DNA of 64,000 bases from Alcaligenes endophyticus (GTDB lineage: Bacteria > Pseudomonadota > Gammaproteobacteria > Burkholderiales > Burkholderiaceae_B), in contig NZ_JAPKND010000005.1 in NCBI RefSeq assembly GCF_026344035.1, positions 1-64,000 of the forward strand, read 5' to 3'. The notes under the pieces are model-generated. The model ran no database searches. It was not told the origin of the DNA and worked only from the letters and a program-made list of their open reading frames with translations. A program made the translations under genes and the position numbers. Positions 1-6,291 of this stretch are shown here, piece by piece. Every line of letters begins with the position of its first letter. Position 1 is the first letter of the stretch.

Positions 1-1
1 G

Positions 2-313
2 GGAAGCAACGCGAACGGAGAGTATGTGAAATATGCAGACGGCACTCAGATTTGCTATCTCCCTTGGGGAGCTGTTAGCTCACCCGCGCTTAGTGCGTAC
101 GGCGTTGCATTCAGTGCGGACCTGAACTGGACATTCCCCAAGCCATTTTTAGCTCCGCCCGCTGTGTCGGGGTCTTTTCAGCCGCTCAGTAGCCGGGGCT
201 GGCTGTCGGCATCTAGTGTGAGTAAGACAATGGCGGTTTTGACGCTATGGGCTGCGTACAATGAGGGGGCTGGGAGCGATCAGTCTGTGATGGCTATTGG
301 CAGGTGGGGATAG
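2..313 (+). CDS. Phage tail fibre/tail protein, C-terminal part (5' truncated by window edge)
   Basis: The reading frame is open from the first bases of the window, so the gene starts upstream; the first internal ATG is at 26. The visible 103 residues begin with a Gly/Asn-rich turn and the motif YADGTQICY, which is typical of the C-terminal tip domain of phage tail-fibre and tail-collar proteins. Such tips form the receptor-binding end of a trimeric fibre. The lysis cassette downstream supports a prophage origin. The host-binding role is inferred from the family; the receptor is unknown. Confidence 0.7.
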   Translation, partial: GSNANGEYVKYADGTQICYLPWGAVSSPALSAYGVAFSADLNWTFPKPFLAPPAVSGSFQPLSSRGWLSASSVSKTMAVLTLWAAYNEGAGSDQSVMAIGRWG

Positions 314-387
314 CTACGATTTTTAATAACTTAGCGTCAGACAAAGTTGATGAGATCATTCGGGAATACCCAGCCGCCCAATAGCGC

Positions 388-393
388 TATAAT
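388..393 (+). promoter_or_regulatory. Candidate -10 box of the acyltransferase moron
   Basis: A perfect TATAAT lies 31 bases before the GTG start of the acyltransferase gene, in the 110-base gap after the tail gene. I see no good -35 hexamer at 17 bases, so this is a weak to moderate promoter call. A private promoter fits a moron that is expressed in the lysogen. Confidence 0.4.
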
Positions 394-423
394 TCGTCGA
401 TTTTATAGCTAGGCTACTGACTC

Positions 424-2337
424 GTGAGCGCACCAATAGCATCAAAGTATCGGGCAGATATTGATGGTCTTCGGACGATCGCTGTTATGTCTGTTTTCCT
501 TTTTCATGCCAATTCTTCTTGGATGCCTGGCGGATATATCGGTGTTGATATTTTTTTCGTCATATCCGGCTTCTTGATCACCCGTATTATTGCGCGTGAA
601 ATTGAGAATGGGGATTTTTCTTTAAAGATGTTCTATGTACGTCGAATAAGAAGAATTTTGCCTGTTTTTTATACTGTGGTTTTGGCGAGTATTTTTGTTG
701 GCGCATGGGTGCTTTTGCCCGAAGATTTGCATTCGTTGCTTGATTCAGCTAGGTATGCGGTGTTTTTTGCTGCTAACGTCTACTTTGCTCAGGATAAAGG
801 CTATTTCGATATATCCGCCGATGAGAAGCCTTTACTGCATCTTTGGTCACTGTCGATTGAGGAGCAATACTATTTTGTTTGGCCCCTCCTTTTAATGCTG
901 TTGTATGCTCTGGCCAGCAGGTGGAACGAGAAATTAAGAGCTCTAAAAGAAAACCTAATTATTGGTTTCACAGCTTTATTCGTCATTGCAGGTTTTGTGT
1001 ATACACAGTACATGCTTATCACGCGGCCGGGGGATGCGAACACCTATTTTTTGCTACAGTTTCGTTTCGGCGAACTAATGATAGGTTCTCTGACAGCGTT
1101 ACTCGCTGTCTGGAAAAGTAGGTTGGGGATGCGCATGCTTGCCTATGCAGGGGCGATTCTTGTTTTTCTTGGGCTTTGGACGCTCGATAGGGACTCTGTA
1201 TTTCCGGGGGTTAATGCTTTATACCCGTGTGTGGGTGCCGCCTTTATTATTTACTCGGGCCAAGCAGGAGGGGGTGGGGGGAGCACTGCGATACATCGTT
1301 GGTTGGGCCTGAAACCTATGTCGTTGGTTGGCTTGTTGTCGTACTCAATTTATTTATGGCACTGGCCGATTTTGGCTTTCATGCGATACGTGTACGGCAG
1401 TTATAGCCTGCCCTGGCAGTGGATTTTATATGCATTTGTTTTTACATTTGCGTTGGCCTTTCTATCCTACTATTTGATAGAGCGTAATACAAAAGGGGCA
1501 AAGCTTAGTCTAGGCAAGGCTTTTATTTGTATGTTTTTAATACCGGCCGCGTTGGTTTATGTCGTTGCAGAAAAACTAGAGGCGTCTCGTCCTGTTACCC
1601 CAAAAAGTCTTGAGTTAGCAAACTATGGGACGGATGTATGCCATGGCGTGGACAGTGGTCAGTGCGTTAGAGGGGATCGTAATTTGTCCCCAACCGTGCT
1701 CGTTACCGGAGACTCACATGCGGCGATGTTTAACTCTTTCATCGATGTGGTTGGCAAGCATGAAGGGTGGGCGGCTGTGGTGAGAACTGGCAGCTCATGC
1801 TCTCCGGTATTTGGATTCAACGAGACTCTTCTTCCTGTATCAGCACAACAACCGTGTGCTGATTTAAAGGAGTTTGTAGAGGAGAGCTATGGGGACTATC
1901 AGGCGGTAATTTTCGCTTCGTACTGGGCCTATCAATTGGGTCTAATTGAGAAAGGCGCAGACCCGCTGTATTTAACAAGGCTGGAGCAGACGCTACGAAG
2001 CATGGCTGAGCGAGCTCCTGTGTATGTACTCTCTGATGTTCCTCGCTTGCCTGTTCATCCTTTTAGGCAGGAACATTTTTCCCGGATTGGCCTCCTAGTG
2101 GATAGGCAATTGTCAGCTTTGCATATGCAAGCTAATGAGGTTATAAGAAAAATCGTTGAAAAGATACCTAATGTATATTGGATTGATCTTTCAGCGGCGT
2201 TGAGTGGTTTCGACTATATGAGTATCTATTCAGGTAAGCCCGTTTACTTTGATGACAACCACCTGAATGTTTATGGATCTAGTTCTTTAGGGGAGCTTTT
2301 TATTAGGAACCAGCCCCCACTCCTAACGAACAGATGA
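424..2337 (+). CDS. OafA/YrhL-type membrane acyltransferase with C-terminal SGNH domain
   Basis: This 637-residue protein is expected to O-acetylate a cell-surface glycan such as O-antigen at the inner membrane. It opens with the acyltransferase-3 signature (YRADIDGLRTIAV, then FFVISGFLIT), followed by about ten hydrophobic segments to roughly residue 380. A periplasmic SGNH domain follows: GDSHAAMF supplies the nucleophile block and DDNHLN the Asp-x-x-His block. The start is GTG at 424. It lies between a tail-fibre gene and the lysis genes, with its own candidate promoter and two terminators behind it. That layout is typical of a lysogenic-conversion (serotype-altering) moron. The exact glycan and acyl group are not readable. 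Confidence 0.88.
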   Translation: MSAPIASKYRADIDGLRTIAVMSVFLFHANSSWMPGGYIGVDIFFVISGFLITRIIAREIENGDFSLKMFYVRRIRRILPVFYTVVLASIFVGAWVLLPEDLHSLLDSARYAVFFAANVYFAQDKGYFDISADEKPLLHLWSLSIEEQYYFVWPLLLMLLYALASRWNEKLRALKENLIIGFTALFVIAGFVYTQYMLITRPGDANTYFLLQFRFGELMIGSLTALLAVWKSRLGMRMLAYAGAILVFLGLWTLDRDSVFPGVNALYPCVGAAFIIYSGQAGGGGGSTAIHRWLGLKPMSLVGLLSYSIYLWHWPILAFMRYVYGSYSLPWQWILYAFVFTFALAFLSYYLIERNTKGAKLSLGKAFICMFLIPAALVYVVAEKLEASRPVTPKSLELANYGTDVCHGVDSGQCVRGDRNLSPTVLVTGDSHAAMFNSFIDVVGKHEGWAAVVRTGSSCSPVFGFNETLLPVSAQQPCADLKEFVEESYGDYQAVIFASYWAYQLGLIEKGADPLYLTRLEQTLRSMAERAPVYVLSDVPRLPVHPFRQEHFSRIGLLVDRQLSALHMQANEVIRKIVEKIPNVYWIDLSAALSGFDYMSIYSGKPVYFDDNHLNVYGSSSLGELFIRNQPPLLTNR

Positions 2338-2347
2338 TTTGTGTATG

Positions 2348-2371
2348 AGCCGCGTTACAGCGGCTTTTTTT
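2348..2371 (+). terminator. Intrinsic terminator 1 after acyltransferase
   Basis: The stem AGCCGC/GCGGCT encloses a 6-base loop and runs into a T tract. It is the first of two terminators in tandem and isolates the moron from the lysis genes. Confidence 0.85.
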
Positions 2372-2379
2372 ACGTCTAC

Positions 2380-2400
2380 AGCCCCTAACGGGGCTTTTTT
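2380..2400 (+). terminator. Intrinsic terminator 2 after acyltransferase
   Basis: The stem AGCCCC/GGGGCT has a TAAC loop and a six-T tail, directly before the holin. The lysis genes must be transcribed by anti-terminated late transcription or from a promoter not visible here. Confidence 0.85.
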
Positions 2401-2414
2401 ATTGGGGGTAGCAA

Positions 2415-2651
2415 ATGCCTCGTAAAGGAAGTTTTATGCGTGACGACATAGCGTTTCCAGTGACAACGGGCTCAGCAGTAGCGCTGTACGGCTGGACGCT
2501 TCAAGAGGTAGTGCTAATTCTATGGGCGCTGTATGTGCTGGTACTGATTGTGATCAAGCTGCCAGAGCTGACTATCGCCATGGTGCGTATCCGTGGGTGC
2601 GTGCAGCGTCGGTGGATAGAGCTAAAAGGGGTATTTAATCGTGCGAAATAA
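2415..2651 (+). CDS. Putative phage holin with possible dual start
   Basis: This is a 78-residue protein, or 71 if started at the second ATG at 2436. It has a phage-holin-like stretch (TTGSAVALYGWTLQE) followed by one strong transmembrane segment at about residues 32-51 and a basic tail. Holins form the membrane lesion that times lysis. Both ATGs have a plausible ribosome site: GGGGG before 2415 and AAAGGAA before 2436. The seven-residue extension carries Arg and Lys, as in dual-start holin/antiholin pairs. The start of the endolysin gene overlaps its 3' end by 11 bases. The call rests on size, topology and the neighbouring endolysin. Confidence 0.7.
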   Translation: MPRKGSFMRDDIAFPVTTGSAVALYGWTLQEVVLILWALYVLVLIVIKLPELTIAMVRIRGCVQRRWIELKGVFNRAK

Positions 2652-3093
2652 AATAGCTGGGGGTGTGCTGGCAGCAGCAGTAACGCTAGTAGCAGCATGG
2701 GAGGGAAGGTCGTTGATAGCGTATGCGGATCCGGTAGGAATACCGACTATCTGCGAGGGCTACACCCACGGGGTCAAACTAGGGGATGTGGCCACGCCTG
2801 AAAAATGCGATCAGTTGACACGGCAAGAGGTGCAAAAGGCGCTAGTCGTTGTGGATCGCTCGGTGCCACGACAATTACCTGACGGTATGCGCATCGCGTT
2901 TGCAAGCTTTGTCTATAACGTGGGGGCAGGGGCTTATCAGCAGTCAACGCTACTGCGGAAAGTGCGTGCAGGTGACTACGCGGGCGCGTGTAATGAGCTG
3001 CCGCGATGGGTATATGCAGGAGGTCGAAAGCTACGCGGATTAGAGCGTAGACGTTACGCAGAGAGGGAAGTATGTCTATCAAGTCTGGGGTAA
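2641..3093 (+). CDS. Phage endolysin, GH24 lysozyme with SAR-type N-terminus
   Basis: This 150-residue muramidase cleaves peptidoglycan glycan strands. The T4-lysozyme-type triad is visible as Glu21 (WEG), Asp30 (YADPVG) and Thr36 (PTICEGYTHG), with the usual 9- and 6-residue spacings. Residues 3-19 are a weakly hydrophobic Ala/Gly/Val segment directly before Glu21. This is the hallmark of signal-arrest-release endolysins, which are exported inactive and freed on depolarisation. Start is GTG at 2641, overlapping the holin; its end overlaps the spanin start by 22 bases. Confidence 0.93.
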   Translation: MRNKIAGGVLAAAVTLVAAWEGRSLIAYADPVGIPTICEGYTHGVKLGDVATPEKCDQLTRQEVQKALVVVDRSVPRQLPDGMRIAFASFVYNVGAGAYQQSTLLRKVRAGDYAGACNELPRWVYAGGRKLRGLERRRYAEREVCLSSLG

Positions 3094-3551
3094 TTGGAGT
3101 CGCTGTCGCAGCGGCTCTTTTTTTTGGCCTGCACATTTACGGAGCCAAGCAGCACAGCAAGGGCTACAAACTGGCACAGGCAGAACACGCGACCGCTGTA
3201 GCGCATGCAGAAAAGCAGGTACGTAAGATCGAGCGTGAATTAACTGAAAAAATGGAGGTGTTAGATCGTGAAACTCAACAAAAGCTTGAGCAAGTCGCTA
3301 TTGCTGAGCGCGGTGCTGCTGATGAGCGCGTGCGCAGCGCAGCCGAAGAATATGCAGCCCGTTATCGTCGAGCCACCGCGCTTGCCACCGCTACCGCAGA
3401 GCGCGAGGCAGCCGACACCTCCATCCGAATGTTTACCGAGCTGCTTGGCGGGCTTGATGAAATGGCGGAAGTCTACGCGGCAGAGGCTGACAAGCGAAGA
3501 GTAGCGGGGTTAGCGTGTGAGGCTGCTTATGCTCACGCGCAGATCCATTGA
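3072..3551 (+). CDS. Rz-like i-spanin
   Basis: This 159-residue protein has an N-terminal membrane anchor (residues 5-24) followed by a long, highly charged periplasmic coiled coil rich in Glu, Arg and Ala to about residue 120. It is the inner-membrane half of the spanin complex that fuses inner and outer membranes in the last lysis step. A ribosome site (AGGGAAG) precedes ATG 3072 inside the end of the endolysin gene. The o-spanin is embedded in its +1 frame. Confidence 0.85.
   Translation: MSIKSGVIGVAVAAALFFGLHIYGAKQHSKGYKLAQAEHATAVAHAEKQVRKIERELTEKMEVLDRETQQKLEQVAIAERGAADERVRSAAEEYAARYRRATALATATAEREAADTSIRMFTELLGGLDEMAEVYAAEADKRRVAGLACEAAYAHAQIH
3268..3504 (+). CDS. Rz1-like o-spanin lipoprotein nested inside Rz
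   Basis: This 78-residue product is read in the +1 frame wholly inside the i-spanin gene. Residues 1-21 form a lipoprotein signal ending in LMSA-Cys22, so Cys22 should be lipidated and anchored to the outer membrane. The mature part is Pro-rich (PPRLPPLPQ), as in lambda Rz1. The nested layout and both partners' features make the pair convincing, although the C-terminal tail past residue 55 is longer than usual. Confidence 0.85.
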   Translation: MKLNKSLSKSLLLSAVLLMSACAAQPKNMQPVIVEPPRLPPLPQSARQPTPPSECLPSCLAGLMKWRKSTRQRLTSEE

Positions 3552-3665
3552 ATCTTGCACAGCAGCACAATAGCCGTTTGAGTGGCAAGCAGACGCTGCG
3601 ATAGATGCTACGCAGTTACGAGTGCTGCGCTATATTAAGGTAGAGGCCAGCAATTGAACGGATTT

Positions 3666-3767
3666 ATGTTGACACTAACAGAGATGATGCTCAAGGGATA
3701 TGTGACGCAGGAGCTCAAGCACTTCCGAGAGCTACCAGCTAGAGACAGAGACTTTAACGATTACTAG
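3666..3767 (+). CDS. Possible 33-residue prophage peptide
   Basis: An ATG-to-TAG frame of 33 codons encodes an acidic/basic peptide (starts MLTLTEMMLKG, ends RDRDFNDY). No convincing ribosome site is visible and the product is not recognised. Its TAG overlaps the TAG of the opposite-strand gene in the palindrome CTAG at 3764-3767, so the two frames end on the same four bases. The stretch 3552-3665 before it is open in another frame but has no start codon; it may be a decayed gene end. Confidence 0.25.
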   Translation: MLTLTEMMLKGYVTQELKHFRELPARDRDFNDY

Positions 3768-4285
3768 GCCGTAACTATACTGAGCCATTCGAGCACTTCT
3801 CTAAAATAAGACCCTAAGGCTGCTCCGAGTATGAGTGTGATTGACCACAGAAAGGCGGAGAACGCAAGACGCGCAGGCCTACCCTTCTCAGATTGGGTTG
3901 TGAGCTCTTGCCGCAGAGCGGTTTCCATCTCGGACTTGAAGGCCGCGAATTGCTCCTGCCCAGTTTTTGCAAGCGTTTCGTACTTTGAGGCCAATCTCTT
4001 TTTTTCTTCGATCTCTTCAAGGACGTTGTCGAGCAGTTGTGTTTGCGAGCAGAGCTCAGATTGCAACTGTGAAATAATTAGGCTGGCCTGCTCAATGTGG
4101 CTTCGTGCTTCTTCTACGCGCTGCCGTGCAGCTCTGTCATCCGTAGACATAGGTAGAAGGTCTTTAAAATACTGGCCGACAGTATGCGTTGCGACTTGAC
4201 GGATCTGTTCCTCGGTAAATAGTCGCCCGGTAATTGTTCGGATGGCCTCAGAGCCGATTACGTTAAAAATTTCTAAAAAAGACAT
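3764..4285 (-). CDS. Prophage cargo protein: coiled coil with C-terminal membrane anchor
   Basis: This 173-residue protein is not recognised. Residues 50-130 are predicted coiled coil (many Glu, Gln, Lys with heptad leucines: SLIISQLQSEL, LLDNVLEEIEEKK). Residues about 140-160 form a transmembrane segment (FSAFLWSITLILGAALG), leaving a short tail. It lies 123 bases downstream of the nuclease-like gene on the same strand, and both point away from the attachment site. The position at the prophage end and the opposite orientation to the lysis genes suggest cargo expressed in the lysogen, perhaps superinfection exclusion or defence. That function is inference only. Confidence 0.65.
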   Translation of the reverse strand: MSFLEIFNVIGSEAIRTITGRLFTEEQIRQVATHTVGQYFKDLLPMSTDDRAARQRVEEARSHIEQASLIISQLQSELCSQTQLLDNVLEEIEEKKRLASKYETLAKTGQEQFAAFKSEMETALRQELTTQSEKGRPARLAFSAFLWSITLILGAALGSYFREVLEWLSIVTA

Positions 4286-4408
4286 CGCCTGAACCTACTG
4301 TTGAAAATCCACGCTGCTGAAGATGCGTTCGTTGAATTGTTTTGTTTTTCGAGAGACAGCCTCTCTCCAATGATAGATGTACTTAACCGTTTTCATGGAG
4401 AGCATACC

Positions 4409-5656
4409 TCAATTGATATCTATGCCTTGCTCATTCATCCAATTTACGGCATCTTCTGGGCCGAAACGAAGGCGTGGGAAGCAGCCGTTAGAGAGGGCAA
4501 AGTTGAAGACTTGAAAATAGGCGCCCAGAAAACGTCCTTCGTCACTGCAGTAGGTTGTATATCTATGCAGCTCCGCGTAGTCGAGTGCTATACAAGGTAA
4601 GTTGATTGTATTGAATAGCGAAAAAAGCTCCTGACTGTATTCGTTATATGTGTCGTTGAACATTTCACGCACAATTGCTAGGGAGAGGATTTGGCGCTTT
4701 CCGAGATTAATTGAAATCTCCTGCCCATCCATTAACATTTTGAAAGGGCGGTACGTATCCACGTAATTTACTGCGCCGGAGATCTGCTTAAGCGCGCTCT
4801 TGAGCATTTTTATAGACGCCAGCCTTTTTCGTTGTAGCGTGCGACTCTGGATCTGCGCTGTATTTGGAGAGTCTTTGGCTTGTATGATCAGGCAGGTTGA
4901 GTCTGTGATAATAATAATGTCGGCAATCTCTTCCTTGTCATAGAACCGTTTAGGTGCGTGATAGATTTGCTCGGGCTTGAATACGCGATGGAGGAGATTA
5001 ATGATGTCCAGTTCTTGATAAAGGCCTGCATTTTCTCTTTCTAAAGAGGTAAATCCAAATCCTTTGTTTCCATGATAGAAATGTAGCTCCGGGCGTAGGT
5101 CATTAATTATTATGTCTTCGGGAAAAAGGGGAGCCGTAAAATTGACTTGAATAGCATCTGCGTCTTCTTGGGCATCCCTCAGGCCAAACCAAATCATCGC
5201 TTGTTCACTGGCTGCATTGAGGTCTTTGCCCTCTAAGCTGCTTAAGTTTGCATGCTCTAGGCGGACTTTGGATGTTAAGGGAACTTTGATTTCTGCAGAA
5301 TAGCCCAAAAGCTCCCTGTTTTGCTCATCGAAGATATGAATCATAGCCTCGCGCTTCGATAAGGCATGGATCATGTCTAACGTATCGCTACTGTGATCCA
5401 AAAAACGCAAGCAAGTGAGCGGGGCATCAGGGTCATCGAAGAAGGCGCAAAGCAACCCAACTGAGTAGGTGCCAGAGACCTCAATAGGGGAGACATATAT
5501 CTTGAATCCCTTGTTTGTTTTCATCGGAAGAAGGTAGTTGACTGGCAGCTTCAGAATGATTCGATAGACGTTCTCCTCATTAAGTCGAACGCAGTGAATG
5601 CCACCTGGAAATAGCAAAAGCTCTTTAGTGATATCTGGGGCTAGTAGTGATAGCAT
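4409..5656 (-). CDS. Prophage cargo protein with PD-(D/E)xK-like nuclease motifs
   Basis: This 415-residue protein of unknown family is most likely a nuclease-fold protein. In the C-terminal half, Glu215 sits in a helix (LYQELDIINLLHRVF). Asp246 ends a short strand start (EEIAD), and Gln259-Ala-Lys261 ends a hydrophobic strand (CLIIQAK). This Glu...Asp-x12-Gln-x-Lys order matches Mrr/NERD-type restriction-endonuclease folds. A basic helix follows (SRTLQRKRLASIK). Residues 1-200 show no motif I know. GGAG lies nine bases before ATG. No methyltransferase or helicase accompanies it. Role in phage defence is inferred from the prophage-edge location. Confidence 0.65.
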   Translation of the reverse strand: MLSLLAPDITKELLLFPGGIHCVRLNEENVYRIILKLPVNYLLPMKTNKGFKIYVSPIEVSGTYSVGLLCAFFDDPDAPLTCLRFLDHSSDTLDMIHALSKREAMIHIFDEQNRELLGYSAEIKVPLTSKVRLEHANLSSLEGKDLNAASEQAMIWFGLRDAQEDADAIQVNFTAPLFPEDIIINDLRPELHFYHGNKGFGFTSLERENAGLYQELDIINLLHRVFKPEQIYHAPKRFYDKEEIADIIIITDSTCLIIQAKDSPNTAQIQSRTLQRKRLASIKMLKSALKQISGAVNYVDTYRPFKMLMDGQEISINLGKRQILSLAIVREMFNDTYNEYSQELFSLFNTINLPCIALDYAELHRYTTYCSDEGRFLGAYFQVFNFALSNGCFPRLRFGPEDAVNWMNEQGIDIN

Positions 5657-5953
5657 TTTGTGGGCTCCGGGGTATTGTTTTTATCCACTCTACCAATAGC
5701 TACAGTGCGGTGTAAAATAAAGTTTCGAATAAGGCCGTTTACAACCAAGCTCATTTGATTGTTCGTATATGGAAAGCAGTAGACACAAAAAAAGCCCGCT
5801 CGGTGGCGGGCTGTGTATTTCGCGCATGTAGATAGGGTTTGGGTGTGTGGGGATTTGTGGAATATCATTGGTACTAAGTGGGCGCTTATGAGCCTTTATA
5901 GTCAATTGTAGATTGTTTTTATTGTTTTAAATCAATGGGCTGTGGTTTGATTG
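5657..5953. other. Gene-poor prophage end with promoter space for the cargo genes
   Basis: The bases between the nuclease-like gene and the attachment site hold no convincing gene. The short frames here lack ribosome sites and family features. The stretch contains one minus-strand terminator-like hairpin and must hold the promoter of the minus-strand cargo genes. Confidence 0.5.
5786..5812 (-). terminator. Minus-strand intrinsic terminator near prophage end
   Basis: The stem AGCCCGC/GCGGGCT has a 6-base loop and, read on the minus strand, is followed by seven or more T. It lies upstream of the nuclease-like gene, so it would stop minus-strand transcripts entering from the attachment side. 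Confidence 0.7.
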
Positions 5954-6003
5954 CTTGCATGGGGTGCAAGGGGTCGAAGGTTCGAATCCTTCCGTTCCGA
6001 CCA
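5954..6003 (+). tRNA. 3' fragment of tRNA-Pro(GGG): prophage attachment site (att)
   Basis: The sequence holds the anticodon arm CTTGC-ATGGGGT-GCAAG (anticodon GGG), a five-base variable loop, and the T arm GAAGG-TTCGAAT-CCTTC. The 3' acceptor strand CGTTCCG, discriminator A and encoded CCA follow. The matching 5' half (acceptor CGGAACG and D arm) is absent upstream, where AT-rich prophage DNA lies instead. A 3'-only tRNA end bordering a prophage is the usual distal attachment site after integration into a tRNA gene. The complete tRNA-Pro and integrase should lie left of the window. Confidence 0.85.
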
Positions 6004-6023
6004 AATTTAAGTAGTAAATCGAT

Positions 6024-6056
6024 GGCTTACAGCATTTGTCGCTGTAGGCCATTTTT
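6024..6056 (+). terminator. Intrinsic terminator, originally of the tRNA-Pro gene
   Basis: GGCTTACAGC/GCTGTAGGCC (one G-T pair, 7-base loop) is followed by five T, 20 bases after the tRNA CCA end. It probably terminated the ancestral tRNA transcript before integration. Confidence 0.75.
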
Positions 6057-6240
6057 GTGTTTGATATGACCCCGGTAGTCAGCTCGTTTGTTGGGTATCG
6101 TTCTTGGGGTGAGTTTGGGTGTAAAGAAAGTCGCCGCATTAGGATTAAACATGACGCGTCGGGACGAGGGCAGGCTTAGATAGCCACTAATGATGACAAG
6201 CTAAATGCCTTTACCACTGTGGTGTTTACCAAAAGAAGTA

Positions 6241-6269
6241 AAAAATGCCATGCCTTATTGGGCATGGCA
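6241..6269 (-). terminator. Intrinsic terminator of the AGCS symporter gene
   Basis: The perfect stem TGCCATGCC/GGCATGGCA, followed by a T run on the minus strand, lies 23 bases beyond the stop codon of the symporter gene. Confidence 0.85.
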
Positions 6270-6291
6270 GAACCACCCATAAAGCTAAATA

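Noticed and set aside
4301-4600. 99-codon plus-strand frame antisense to the nuclease-like gene start region
   Set aside because: No ribosome site, and it mostly overlaps the 3' end of the better-supported 415-codon gene.
5927-6139. Minus-strand 70-codon frame containing GTEGFEPSTPCTPC
   Set aside because: This is the well-known spurious translation across a tRNA T arm and flank. The underlying feature is the tRNA-Pro fragment, and there is no ribosome site.
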